From: Pseudofrankia nepalensis | Lineage (GTDB): Bacteria; Actinomycetota; Actinomycetes; Frankiales; Frankiaceae | Assembly (NCBI RefSeq): GCF_016786305.1 | Contig: NZ_JADWYV010000004.1 | Direction: 5' to 3' (one strand) | Length of the DNA: 64,000 bases | Shown here: in pieces, positions 56,201-63,838 of the stretch | Position numbering within the stretch: position 1 is the stretch's first letter | How the letters are laid out: each line of letters begins with the position of its first letter | Translations under genes and position numbers: made by a program | The notes under the pieces: model-generated | Databases searched by the model: none | The model's input: only the letters and a program-made list of their open reading frames with translations | Told to the model about the DNA's origin: nothing

Positions 56201-57100
56201 CAGCTCGCCCGCGGGTACTGGCGCCGCCCCGGCCTGACCGCCAGCCGGTTCGTCGCGGACCCGTTCGCCACCGAACCGGGCGGGCGCCTCTACCTCACCG
56301 GCGACCGCGGCTGGTGGGACGCCGACGGGCGGCTGCGCTTCGCCGGCCGGGCCGACCACCAGGTCAAGCTGCGCGGCTTCCGGATCGAGCTCGGCGAGGT
56401 GGAGGCGGCGCTTCGGGCCGTTCCCGGCGTCAGCGCCGCCGCCGCGCGCCTGCATCCGCTGCACGGCGCGGACGCCATCGTCGGCTACGTCGTGCGCGGC
56501 ACCGCCGACACAGAGACCGCTGAGGACGGCACGGCCAGCGGACTGGACGACCGCGCGTTCGCGGACCTGGTCCGGGCGCGGGTGGCCGACCGGCTGCCCA
56601 GCTACGCGGTCCCCGCGGTCGTCGTCGTCCTGGCGGACCTGCCGCTGACCGGATCCGGCAAGATCAACCGACCGGCCCTGCCGGCGCCGGACCTGGCCAC
56701 GACCGCGGTCGCCGACGAGCTGACCACCGACACCGAGCGGGCCCTCGCCGCGATCCTGGCCGAGGTGCTCGGCGTGCCCCAGGTCGGGCGTTCGGACCGG
56801 TTCTTCGCCCTCGGCGGCGACAGCATCGTCTCCATCCAGGTGTCCGCCAAGGCGCGGGAGGCGGGCCTGCCGCTCGAGCCCAGGCTGCTGTTCGAGCACG
56901 ACACGGTCGCCGCGGTCGCCGCCGCGATCGACGAGGCCCGCGCCGACGCCGACGCCGACGCGGACCGCGACGGCGAACCGGGCGGCGCGGACCGCGACGG
57001 GACGGACAGCTGGCTGGCCCCCGAGACCGACCCGATGAGCGCGTCCGGACTGGGCGCGACCGACCTCGCCGCGCTCGAGCGCGCCTGGAGGACCCGATGA
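50279..57100 (+). CDS. Two-module nonribosomal peptide synthetase, C-A-T-C-A-T
   Basis: This 2273-residue NRPS has these domains: C1 about 40-470 (HHIAWDDD near 172), A1 about 505-985 (YTSGSTGAPKG, YGPTETT), T1 near 1050 (GGHSLL), C2 about 1110-1570 (HHIAADEWS near 1244), A2 about 1595-2130 (FTSGSTGVPKG, YGATETAG) and T2 near 2181 (GGDSIV). My reading of the pocket is DVGHPGFLA plus Lys for A1. For A2 it is LDLTVSSGA plus Lys, in which the usual amino-group-binding Asp is replaced by Leu. Both lines are inferred by eye. The first domain is a C domain, so an acyl or peptidyl starter is expected. The stop overlaps the next NRPS start. Confidence 0.93.
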   Translation: MGNDTDRRLALLRRTIAERGLTRQEPAAAPPPRRGGDARYPLSSGQRRMWFLYQVDTDRADLNVGVAMRLSGPLDQDRLARAATAVADRHEILRTTYHVDADGLPYQVVHVEPALRLAADDLRPLPPDGQDQRVHALAADEFARPFDLTRDAPLRLTLLRTGDDEHVLLLVAHHIAWDDDCWEPFFADLSQAYQAGAADPAPPAQYLDLQVLGPSARPGGEADAADLAYWRDALAGSIEPLELPGAPGAPAPTGPIGAAGARGHSQVGLPAEVAAEIRSLARSLRASPFAVLTAGFAALMHRATGAGDLVVVTPVVDRPGRHAAGALGYFGNTLPLRVQVTSPASFQALVEHTRDVCAGAFAHQGVGLERIVAEALADRGDGLDTLARVGFGARSGAWTGLAVPGLRSERLDLHGAVAQLPFEVMAQPTADDSWLLEATYQADVVSGPVAGLLLEQLVVLLTAAVRHPDTPVGDLPVLSDRRRAELVGFSTGRPGTLVAPTLPDFVARQARRTPDSPAVVTSEGTLTYAELTARAYRLAHRLIRQGIGTEDLVALRYPRGLDMVVATLGVVASGAAYLPVDPEYPADRIEYMLADAQPRLVLDGPLDLDPLDLDGPADLDDPPLPDTEPTDADRVRPLLPDNTAYVIYTSGSTGAPKGVPVSHAAICGHLSWLAEEYPVGADDALLQVASPSFDVSVGELFGPLCVGARLVIPRPGGLQDLPYLTALLNEERISWMHFVPSLLDLFLSLPGTADWKSLRLVPIGGEALSGELADRFRRTFDASLHNFYGPTETTLAATRYIVDAAQGTRTVPIGSPKGDTQVYVLDDRLRLVPPGTVGEIYIGGGQLARGYLRRPGLTASRFVADPVRPGGGRVYRTGDLGRWNADGELEFVGRADEQVKIRGFRVELGEIGAVLARHPEVRQCVVVATTAERLGTVLVAYVVPESHRSAERWQREWAGPDGLEGQLRDHLARALPAHMVPTAFVRVGQIPVTANGKVDRAALPAPDLDTRRPDREPSTATERLMCAAFAETLGRDQVGVDAGFFELGGHSLLATSLLSAVETRIGVRLRLADAFEAPTPAGLAALVDARLAGAAPDRPELPRIVARPDRPERPPLSFAQLRQWVGYRVDGPRSTYNIPFAARIEGELDVAALGAALGDLTDRHEVLRTSYPDVDGVPHQEIWPAFRPDLSVVDLAGEPDPEAAARTRLAGLAGHLFDLAAAPPIQATVLRVGPRLHWLSVVVHHIAADEWSAPVLFQDMITAYRARLGGAAPGWDPLPVQYADYALWQRDLFTPRAPETHSDDPARPLAAPDGEPQLDTEQAAFWSRTLADLPEDTAVGRDRPRPRVQSDQGDTVPLRVPPALRQRLAALARETDATEFMVLQTAVALTLHALGAGTDIPLGTPVAGRTRPEVGQTVGMFVNTLVLRNDLSGAPTGRELLRRTRALALDALAHQDLPFERLVDVLNPARTTARHPLFQVLVHLRESGLLSAALDERGATLRTEAPTETTAKFDLTFDFYADGDGFGGGINYRVELYDRATAQTMADRLLRVLDALATAPDSPLPAIDVLSADERAAVVETWSWPDPEPGPTPEPFPATVAELLARARRDAPTDRLVRCGAATIDHATLHEHADRLAGHLRALGAGPDAFVAVALPRTLDMLVALVAVMKAGAAFLPLDLRLPTERLAFMLADARPVCVLTTEAVAAQLPPPGGEADGHGSVGGETDGQVQAGREADGAAPASHSPHVLLDDPATQAAIAAAGPPPAELGLRGDHAAYLLFTSGSTGVPKGVVGTQRAMANRLAWQPGRYPVDDPDVRLAQGALSFLDGPLELLAAVAAGAEILLADDEQARDLSALAELLRAHPVGQVTMVASAVSALVDTAPDAVDSVRRWVCSGEPLLDPLLDRLGAAAPDCHLVNSYGATETAGAMVRATVEPGRLAAGRPVPGVRIVVVDEVLRPVPPGTVGEICVSGAQLARGYWRRPGLTASRFVADPFATEPGGRLYLTGDRGWWDADGRLRFAGRADHQVKLRGFRIELGEVEAALRAVPGVSAAAARLHPLHGADAIVGYVVRGTADTETAEDGTASGLDDRAFADLVRARVADRLPSYAVPAVVVVLADLPLTGSGKINRPALPAPDLATTAVADELTTDTERALAAILAEVLGVPQVGRSDRFFALGGDSIVSIQVSAKAREAGLPLEPRLLFEHDTVAAVAAAIDEARADADADADRDGEPGGADRDGTDSWLAPETDPMSASGLGATDLAALERAWRTR

Positions 57101-60100
57101 GCACCACCGACGCGCCGGGCCGGCGCATCGTCGACGTCCTCGCGCTGACCCCGCTGCAGACCGGGCTGTACGCGCTCGCGCAGGCACGCGAGCCGGGCGC
57201 CGTCGACCCATACACCATCCAGTTCGTCGCCGACATCGACGGCCCGCTCGACGTCGACCTGCTGCGGCGCGCCACGGTGGGGCTGCTGGACCGGCACCCG
57301 AACCTGCGGGTGTCGTTCTGGGACCGCGACCTGCCGCACCCGGTGCAGATCGTCCCGGACCGCGCCGCGCCGGCCTGGCGGGAGGTGGTCTGCGCCCGCA
57401 CCGAGCTCGACGCACTGGCCGACCGGGAGCGGCGCGTCCCGTTCGACCTCGCCGCCGGCCCGGCGATGCGTTTCGCCCTCGCCAGGACCGAGCCCGGCCA
57501 TCACCGGCTGATCGGGACGGTGCACCACATCGTCGTCGACGGCTGGTCGGTGCCGACGATGCTGCGCGACCTGGTCGCCGGCTACCTCGGCGGCGGCCGG
57601 ACCGACCACCTGCCCCCGGTCCGGCCGTACCGCGACTACGTGGCCTGGCTCGGCCGCCAGGACCCCGCCCAGACGCGGGCCGCCTGGCGGGACTACCTCG
57701 CGGGTCTCGCCGAGCCGTCGATCCTGGCCCCCGGCCGGCGCGGGACGGCCGCCGCGCTGCCGGTCTCGGTCGAGGTCGGCCTGGACGCCGCCGACACCGC
57801 CCGGCTGACCGGCTGGGCGCGCGAGCGCGGGCTCACCGTCAACACGCTCACCCAGTTCGCCTGGGCGGTGCTGCTCGGCCGGCTCACCGACCGCCGCGAC
57901 GTGGTGTTCGGGGCGACCGTCGCGGGCCGCCCCGAGCAGCTCACCGGCGTGGAGGACATGGTCGGCCTGTTCATCAACACGGTGCCGGTCCGGGCCCGGC
58001 TGGACACCGCCGCCACCGTCGCGTCCGGCTGCGCCGACCTGCAGCGCCGGGTGGTCGCCATGCGGTCGCACGGCGGGGTCGGGCTCGCCGCCCTGCAAAG
58101 GCTGTCTGGCCATCCCGAGCTGTTCGACACCCTGATGGTGTTCCAGAACGCGCCGCGCGGGTCGATGGCCGACGTGATCCACGCCCCGGACGGCGTCGTG
58201 TTCACGCCGCTGCGGCTGGACAGCCTCACCCACTACCCGCTCACGCTGGTGCCCTACATCACCGAGGGCGAGCTGCGCGTCGTGCTGGAGCACCGCGCCG
58301 ACCTGCTGCCCACCGTCGACCCGGGCGAGCTCGGCGCCCGGCTGCTGGGGGTGCTGCGCACCCTGCCCAGCCACGCCGACGCCGACCCGGACACGCTCGA
58401 CATCCTCCTGCCCGGCGAGCGCGCCACACTGCTCGCCCCGGCGGCGCCTCCCCGGCTTCCGGACGCCGGGGAGGCGACCGCGCCGGACGCGGCCATCGCG
58501 GACGCGACCGCGCCGGACACGGACACGGACACGGACACGGACACGGCGGACGCGATCACGCCGGGCGAGGCCGCGCCACACACGGCCACCCCGGACGCGG
58601 CCGCGGCGGGGCGCGCGCAGCCGCGGACCGTCGCCGACCTGTTCTGGCGGCACGTCCGGGAAACGCCGGCGGCGCTGGCCATGACCTGGTCCACGGACTC
58701 CCCGGTCAGCGCCGACCTGGGTGCCGAGCCCGGCCGGCTCGGCTACGCCGAGCTCGGCGCCGCCGCCGCCCGGCTCGCCCACGAGCTGGTCGCGCGCGGC
58801 GTCGGCCCGGAGGACGCGGTCGTCATCGCGCTGCCGCGCGGCCCGCGCTACGTCGTCGCCCTTCTGGCGGTGGCGCTGGCCGGCGGCGTGTCGGTGCCCG
58901 TCGAGTGGCCGGTGCCCGCGGCACGCCTGACCACGCTGGCCGACCGGACCTCGGCGGTACTCGTGATCGCCGCCGCCGACACTCTGCCCGGCTGCGCGCT
59001 GCCCGTGCTGAACGTGACCGACCCGTCGACGGCGGCGCTGGTGGCCGCCCGGCCGGCCGAGCGACCGGCCGTGACCGTGCCGCCCGACCAGGCGCTGTAC
59101 ACGATCTTCACCTCCGGTTCGACGGGCGAGCCCCGGGGGGTCGTCGGCACGCACCGCGGGATCGCCGCGCTGCTCGCCGACCACCGCGACCGCGTCTACG
59201 AGCCGGCGCGCCGCCGGCTGGGCCGGCCGCTGCGGGTCGGCCATGCCTGGTCGATGAGCTTCGACGCGTCGTGGCAGCCGACGCTGGCCCTGCTGTCCGG
59301 CCACGCGATCCACGTGTTCGACGCCGACGAGCAGCGTGACCCGGCCAGGCTCGTGGACGGCATCCGGCGGTTCGGCCTCGACATGATCGAGACCTCGCCG
59401 TCCATGTTCGGCCATCTGGCGCAGGCAGGCCTGTTGGAGACCACGCCGGATGGGGAGCGCTGCCCGCTCGCGGTGCTGGGGCTCGGCGGCGAGGCGGTCG
59501 GCCAGGACGTCTGGGACCGGCTGTGCGCGCTGCCGACCACCGCGGTCCACAACTTCTACGGGCCGACCGAGACGACGGTGGACGCGGCGTCGGCCGCGCT
59601 CGCCGACTCGCCCGAGCCGAGCATCGGCTACCCAGTGGCTGGCATGCGCGCCTACGTCCTCGACTCCCGGCTGCGGCTCGTCCCGGCCGGGGTGGTCGGT
59701 GAGCTCTACCTGGGCGGTGACCAGCTGGCCCGGGGCTACCTGGGCCGGCCCGGGCACACCGCCGGGCGCTTCGTCGCGGACCCCTTCCAGCCCGGCGAGC
59801 GGATGTACCGCACCGGCGACGTAGTCCGCCGCATGGCGACCGGCGCGTTGGAGTACCTGGGCCGCGGTGACGACCAGGTCAAGATCCGGGGCTACCGGGT
59901 GGAGCCGGCGGAGATCGAGGCGGCGGTGCGCGCGGTGCCCGGCGTGCGGACGGCAGTCGTCCGGGCCGTGGCGCGCGGCGCCGGTCAGGCCCTCGTCGCC
60001 TTCGTCGTCCCGGCCAGCCCCGTCGCGGCCAGGCTCGTCGCGGCGTCGGGCGGCCCGACACCGGATGCCGACAAGCCGGACGCCCACGCGTCGGACAGCC

Positions 60101-62010
60101 TGACGCCGGCCGCGCTGCGCACCCAGCTGGCCGACCGGCTGCCGACGCACCTGGTGCCCGCGCGGTTCGTGCTCGTCGACACACTGCCGATGACGGTCAA
60201 CGGCAAGGTGGACGTCCGCGCGCTGGAGGCGCTGGCCAGCGGCGGCGCGCCTGGCGCCGACGGAGCCGAAGCCGGGGCGCGGCCGGCCACCGCGACCGAA
60301 CGGGCGTTGTGGACGATCGCGGTCGAGCTGCTTGGCGCGGAGCCGGCCGGCGTCGACGCCGACCTCGCGGACCTGGGGCTCGACAGCATCTCGACCATCG
60401 CGCTGGTGAGCCGGTGTCGTGCCGCGGGCGTCATCCTCACGGCACGGCTGGTGGCGGCCAGCCGCAGCATCCGGGACCTCGCCGACGCCGCGGACGCGCT
60501 GGCGGCGCGGGCGGTCGCCGCGGGGACGGACGGGCCAGCGGGGCCCGCCGACGAAGGCGTGGGCGCGGTGCCGCCGCTGCCGATCGCGCGGTGGCTGCTC
60601 GAGCTTCGCTCCTTCCGCCGGTTCACGCAGACCCAGCTGGTGGCGGTGCCGCCGGGCACCGGCGCGTCGGGCGTCGAGGCGGCGCTGCAGATGCTGCTCG
60701 ACCGCCACCCGATGCTGCGCGCCACGCTGACGCCCGACGGCCAGGCGGTTCTCACCCGCCCGGTCGGCGCGGTGAAGGCCGCCGACGTGCTGCGGGTCGC
60801 GCCCGGCGCCGCGGAGGCGACGCTCGCCGCCGAGGCCCGCGCCACCATCGACCTGGTCGACCCCGGCCGCGGCCGGATGCTCGCCGCGCTGTACCTGCCG
60901 GACGCGGACCTGCTCGCGCTGTCCGTGCACCACCTGGCCGTCGACGCCGTGTCCTGGGCGATCATGCTGCGGGCGCTGGCCCGGCCGAGCGAGGCGACCG
61001 GCGAGCTGACCAGCTACCGGCGCTACGGCGAGCTGGCGCACCGGCGGGCGCGCACCGACGAGGTCGCCGACCAGGTGCCCTACTGGGCGGCGGAGCTCGC
61101 CGGGGCGGAATGGCCACTGGGCAGCCGGCGCACCGACCCGGCCCGCGACCGCGCCGCCGACCTTCGGGTCGCGACGTTCCCGGCCTCGCCGGAGACGACC
61201 GAGATCCTGGTCGGCGCGGTGAGCCGCGAGGTCGGCCTGCGCGAGCTCCTGCTCGCCGCGCTGGGCTGGGCGGTACGCCGCTGGCGCCCCGCGCTGCCGG
61301 ACGTGGTGATCGACCTGGAGTCCCACGGCCGGTTCGACCACCTCGCCGCCGCGGCCAGCAACGCAGCGGCCAGCAACGCGGCGGCGGGCGCCGAACAGCC
61401 GCTGGCGGACGACGTCGACACGTCGGCGACGGTCGGCTGGTTCACCAGCGTGTTCCCGTTCCGCGTGCCGGCGCCGTCCGAGGCCACGGCGTCCGAGGCC
61501 ACGGGCTCCGAGGTTGCAGGCTCCAAGGCCGTGGGCTCCGGCGAGACCGACGGCGCGCCTCGGCTGGCGACGGAGGAAGGCGCGGCGCTAAGGCGGGCCG
61601 CGCAGGCGACCGCGCGGCGGTTGGCGGCCGTGCCGAACCAGGGGTTCGACTTCGGCCTGGCCCAGAGCGTCCGTGACGATCCCCGGCTGCGCGGGGCGCC
61701 GGTTCCCCCTATCGAGTTCAACTACCTGGGCCGCTTCGACCAGCAGCCAGCCCCCGGTGGCTGGGCGCCGGTGACCGACCGCGCGCTGCACGAGCTGCTG
61801 CCGGACGACCCCGAACCGGACCTGCCGCTGCGCTACGACCTGGAGGTCATCTGCGCGGTCGGCTCGATCGAGGGCCCGAGTTCGCCCGCGTCCCTGGTGA
61901 CGACCCTGCGCGCGAACGGCAACGTCCTCGACGCGGCCGACCTCGACGCCCTGGGCGGCCACTTGCTCGACGCGGTCGCGCTGCTCGCTGAGTCTGCGCG
62001 ACTCCGGTAA
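57097..62010 (+). CDS. One-module nonribosomal peptide synthetase with terminal epimerase, C-A-T-E
   Basis: This 1637-residue NRPS has C about 10-445 (HHIVVDGW near 143), A about 515-1045 (FTSGSTGEPRG, YGPTETT), T near 1094 (LGLDSI) and an epimerase domain about 1155-1635. The latter has HHLAVDAVSW near 1278, GWFTSVFPF and EFNYLGRFD. My by-eye A-domain code DAQEGGFVD plus Lys has acidic residues at two pocket positions, suggesting a basic amino acid such as ornithine or lysine. No thioesterase or reductase follows the epimerase. The linker between C and A is encoded in part by a GACACG repeat. It is coupled to the previous NRPS by a 4-base overlap. Confidence 0.93.
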   Translation: MSTTDAPGRRIVDVLALTPLQTGLYALAQAREPGAVDPYTIQFVADIDGPLDVDLLRRATVGLLDRHPNLRVSFWDRDLPHPVQIVPDRAAPAWREVVCARTELDALADRERRVPFDLAAGPAMRFALARTEPGHHRLIGTVHHIVVDGWSVPTMLRDLVAGYLGGGRTDHLPPVRPYRDYVAWLGRQDPAQTRAAWRDYLAGLAEPSILAPGRRGTAAALPVSVEVGLDAADTARLTGWARERGLTVNTLTQFAWAVLLGRLTDRRDVVFGATVAGRPEQLTGVEDMVGLFINTVPVRARLDTAATVASGCADLQRRVVAMRSHGGVGLAALQRLSGHPELFDTLMVFQNAPRGSMADVIHAPDGVVFTPLRLDSLTHYPLTLVPYITEGELRVVLEHRADLLPTVDPGELGARLLGVLRTLPSHADADPDTLDILLPGERATLLAPAAPPRLPDAGEATAPDAAIADATAPDTDTDTDTDTADAITPGEAAPHTATPDAAAAGRAQPRTVADLFWRHVRETPAALAMTWSTDSPVSADLGAEPGRLGYAELGAAAARLAHELVARGVGPEDAVVIALPRGPRYVVALLAVALAGGVSVPVEWPVPAARLTTLADRTSAVLVIAAADTLPGCALPVLNVTDPSTAALVAARPAERPAVTVPPDQALYTIFTSGSTGEPRGVVGTHRGIAALLADHRDRVYEPARRRLGRPLRVGHAWSMSFDASWQPTLALLSGHAIHVFDADEQRDPARLVDGIRRFGLDMIETSPSMFGHLAQAGLLETTPDGERCPLAVLGLGGEAVGQDVWDRLCALPTTAVHNFYGPTETTVDAASAALADSPEPSIGYPVAGMRAYVLDSRLRLVPAGVVGELYLGGDQLARGYLGRPGHTAGRFVADPFQPGERMYRTGDVVRRMATGALEYLGRGDDQVKIRGYRVEPAEIEAAVRAVPGVRTAVVRAVARGAGQALVAFVVPASPVAARLVAASGGPTPDADKPDAHASDSLTPAALRTQLADRLPTHLVPARFVLVDTLPMTVNGKVDVRALEALASGGAPGADGAEAGARPATATERALWTIAVELLGAEPAGVDADLADLGLDSISTIALVSRCRAAGVILTARLVAASRSIRDLADAADALAARAVAAGTDGPAGPADEGVGAVPPLPIARWLLELRSFRRFTQTQLVAVPPGTGASGVEAALQMLLDRHPMLRATLTPDGQAVLTRPVGAVKAADVLRVAPGAAEATLAAEARATIDLVDPGRGRMLAALYLPDADLLALSVHHLAVDAVSWAIMLRALARPSEATGELTSYRRYGELAHRRARTDEVADQVPYWAAELAGAEWPLGSRRTDPARDRAADLRVATFPASPETTEILVGAVSREVGLRELLLAALGWAVRRWRPALPDVVIDLESHGRFDHLAAAASNAAASNAAAGAEQPLADDVDTSATVGWFTSVFPFRVPAPSEATASEATGSEVAGSKAVGSGETDGAPRLATEEGAALRRAAQATARRLAAVPNQGFDFGLAQSVRDDPRLRGAPVPPIEFNYLGRFDQQPAPGGWAPVTDRALHELLPDDPEPDLPLRYDLEVICAVGSIEGPSSPASLVTTLRANGNVLDAADLDALGGHLLDAVALLAESARLR
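58516..58545. repeat. Hexanucleotide repeat in the NRPS inter-domain linker
   Basis: Five copies of GACACG encode a Thr-Asp repeat in the linker between the C and A domains. A second low-complexity stretch near 61470-61560 (Ser-Glu-Ala/Gly-Ser repeats) lies inside the epimerase domain. Confidence 0.75.
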
Positions 62011-62425
62011 TCCCGACGGTGCGCCTGCCTGACGTCCTCGACGAAGACATCAGGCAGGTCAGCCGACTCAACGAATACCCAAGAAGCCTCGGCGGATCAT
62101 GCTCCGCGGGTCCCAGCCCGCCGATCTGCGCACACAACCGGTGATCTTCAACCTGTCTCGGCCCGGCCTCCCCACAAGATCGTCAGATGTATACAACATT
62201 CAGGGGCAAAACGGACAGGAATCGCCGAATCCCGCACACATCCGGCGATCAAGAAGGGCGTCGAACCTCCCAAGGGTTCATGACCACCAGATGTGTGCGG
62301 AGATCGGCGACCCAGCACCCCGATCAAGATCCGCGGGAAGCGCCCCGGCCCGGTATCGGCGCCGGTCGCTGACGAGGCCCGAAAACTGGTGGAGCAACTG
62401 CCCGGTCAGCTCCATGCTTACCGCG
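62011..62425. other. 415-bp intergenic region after the NRPS operon
   Basis: No gene is supported. The region has the hairpin at 62026-62056 and a distant inverted repeat, CCGCACACAT at 62232-62241 with its complement at 62291-62300. Base composition is less GC-rich than the rest of the window, so foreign origin or the promoter of the next gene is possible. Confidence 0.45.
62026..62056 (+). terminator. Hairpin after the NRPS operon
   Basis: TGCCTGA/TCAGGCA arms, extended after one mismatch by GTC/GAC, begin 16 bases beyond the NRPS stop. No T-run follows. It is a plausible intrinsic terminator of the iron-regulated operon. Confidence 0.45.
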
Positions 62426-63724
62426 ATGGCCACGGAAGCCGAGGACGATCCACCGGTCTGGCACTACGCGTCGTACCGCAGCTTGCTCGGTGAGCTGCAA
62501 CGAGGTCATGGTATTGCCGTAGTTCGGCTGCGCGGCCAGCCCGAACAGGCGCAGATGGTCTACGAGTGCACCAGTCGGGATACTCGTTGGGACTGGCAGG
62601 TCGACGATCGCTGTACATATCTAGCTCGGCTGCTGCGGGACCTGCGTCTCGACCTGGCTCCGCTGATCGCGCAGCTACGCGCCTGCGGCCCCTATCGCTC
62701 CTGGCCACATCGGGATCCCACCAACGATGACAACCAGTTCGATCTCGCGGTCGGGATCCTGGAAACCCTGGCCCGCAGGGGCAACGCGCAGGCCCGCGAG
62801 GCGCTGTGTGGATACGTCCGTGACGGTACCCGCTGGGTCGAGGCGCTACAAACAATCAGCGAAGAATGGCCCGTCGAGTGGTGGAACGACCTTTGGGAGA
62901 CCGCCGCCGCCCGGCTCAACCCCGAGAACACGCCGCACCTGCTGCCCGCCGGCGAGCCGTGGCGACATTGGCGTGGCCGCGACGCCCACCTCGATGCCAA
63001 CATGCCCAACCGTCGCGGCAGGCCATCCGCCGGGAACGATCTTTCCGAAACGTCCGACGCCGACCTGGTCACCCTCCTGCGGGCACCGGAAACAGATCGC
63101 GGAACCGTCGCGCTGGCGTTGCGGCAGATTCGACGCCGCGGCAATCCCGCACCAGAACTGCTCGAACTGGTCGAGCACTTGGCACCCGCAAGGGCCGTGG
63201 GCCTGGTCCGCGCGCTGCACTCACTCGGCCCGCTGGTGGTCCCGTCCGCCCGAACCTGGGCCGCCGACCCCGACCACCCGCTGGTCCGCGAGGCCCCGCG
63301 CCTGCTCGCCGAACACGGTGACGAGCAGGACATCCCGACACTCCTCACCGCGCTCGACCGCCTCGCGGACCAGTGGTGCGGCTACGACCAACTGACCGCA
63401 GGCCTCGCACGGATCCTCATGTCCCTGCCACCGACCGCGCAGGTGGACATCCGCGCTCTCCTGGTCCGCCGGCTGCGCTGGCTGGCCATCGCCTCGCCAC
63501 ATTCATACGAACGGGCCAGCTACCTGCGCAGCCTGCTCCTTCTGGACCGGCAACGCACGATGAAAAACCTGCCTGCCTACCTGCTCGACTGCGAGCCCCA
63601 AGTAAGACAGCTGGCCGCTGAAAACGTCCCGCTCACCGACAACATCCGGTGCTTGCTGACTGAGCTGCGCGACGACCCCATCGAGGACGACGAGGTCAAG
63701 CACGCCATGGCAGGCAGACTATGA
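62426..63724 (+). CDS. Unrecognised protein with HEAT-like helical repeats
   Basis: This 432-residue protein has no catalytic motif I recognise. The first 150 residues are a mixed segment (HYASYRSLLGELQRGHGIAVVRL). From about residue 190 the sequence consists of short amphipathic helices (DLVTLLRAP, ALALRQIRRRGN, LLELVEHLAP, VRQLAAENVP) spaced like HEAT repeats, typical of scaffold or protein-binding proteins. ATG at 62426 was chosen; another ATG is at 62414, and neither has a good ribosome site. Codon use is less GC-biased than in neighbours. With the adjacent att-like site, it may be part of transferred DNA. Confidence 0.6.
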   Translation: MATEAEDDPPVWHYASYRSLLGELQRGHGIAVVRLRGQPEQAQMVYECTSRDTRWDWQVDDRCTYLARLLRDLRLDLAPLIAQLRACGPYRSWPHRDPTNDDNQFDLAVGILETLARRGNAQAREALCGYVRDGTRWVEALQTISEEWPVEWWNDLWETAAARLNPENTPHLLPAGEPWRHWRGRDAHLDANMPNRRGRPSAGNDLSETSDADLVTLLRAPETDRGTVALALRQIRRRGNPAPELLELVEHLAPARAVGLVRALHSLGPLVVPSARTWAADPDHPLVREAPRLLAEHGDEQDIPTLLTALDRLADQWCGYDQLTAGLARILMSLPPTAQVDIRALLVRRLRWLAIASPHSYERASYLRSLLLLDRQRTMKNLPAYLLDCEPQVRQLAAENVPLTDNIRCLLTELRDDPIEDDEVKHAMAGRL

Positions 63725-63794
63725 CCGTCGGCCCAGCGAAGAGCAGTGCCGGTATGGATCCCGCGCGGGCGTCCCCATGATCGGCGACCGGCCG

Positions 63795-63838
63795 CGCTCG
63801 GAGGGGCTCGAACCCCGAGCACCTAATCCGTAGTTTGA
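63795..63838 (-). other. tRNA-Arg 3'-half-like fragment, candidate attachment site
   Basis: Read on the minus strand, ACTACGGATTAG resembles an anticodon loop for ACG (tRNA-Arg). It is followed by GGGGTTCGAGCCCC, a typical T-stem and loop, then CCGAGCG. The 5' half of a tRNA is missing, and the preceding bases do not pair properly as an anticodon stem. This is the usual shape of an att site left by an integrative element in actinobacteria. Three CGTCCG(T/C)GG boxes (63856-63864, 63907-63915, 63927-63935) lie outside it, like arm-type integrase sites. Confidence 0.5.

Noticed and set aside
56602..61341. 1579-codon leftward ORF across the NRPS genes
   Set aside because: It is rich in Arg, Gly, Ala and His in a repeat-like manner and has no recognisable domain, while the opposite strand encodes clear NRPS motifs.
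47154..62010. Complete hydroxamate siderophore pathway
   Set aside because: No ornithine or lysine N-hydroxylase, MbtH-like protein, thioesterase or siderophore exporter is in the window, so completeness cannot be claimed.
63795..63838. Intact tRNA gene
   Set aside because: Only the anticodon loop, T arm and part of the acceptor resemble a tRNA; the D arm and the 5' anticodon-stem pairing are absent.
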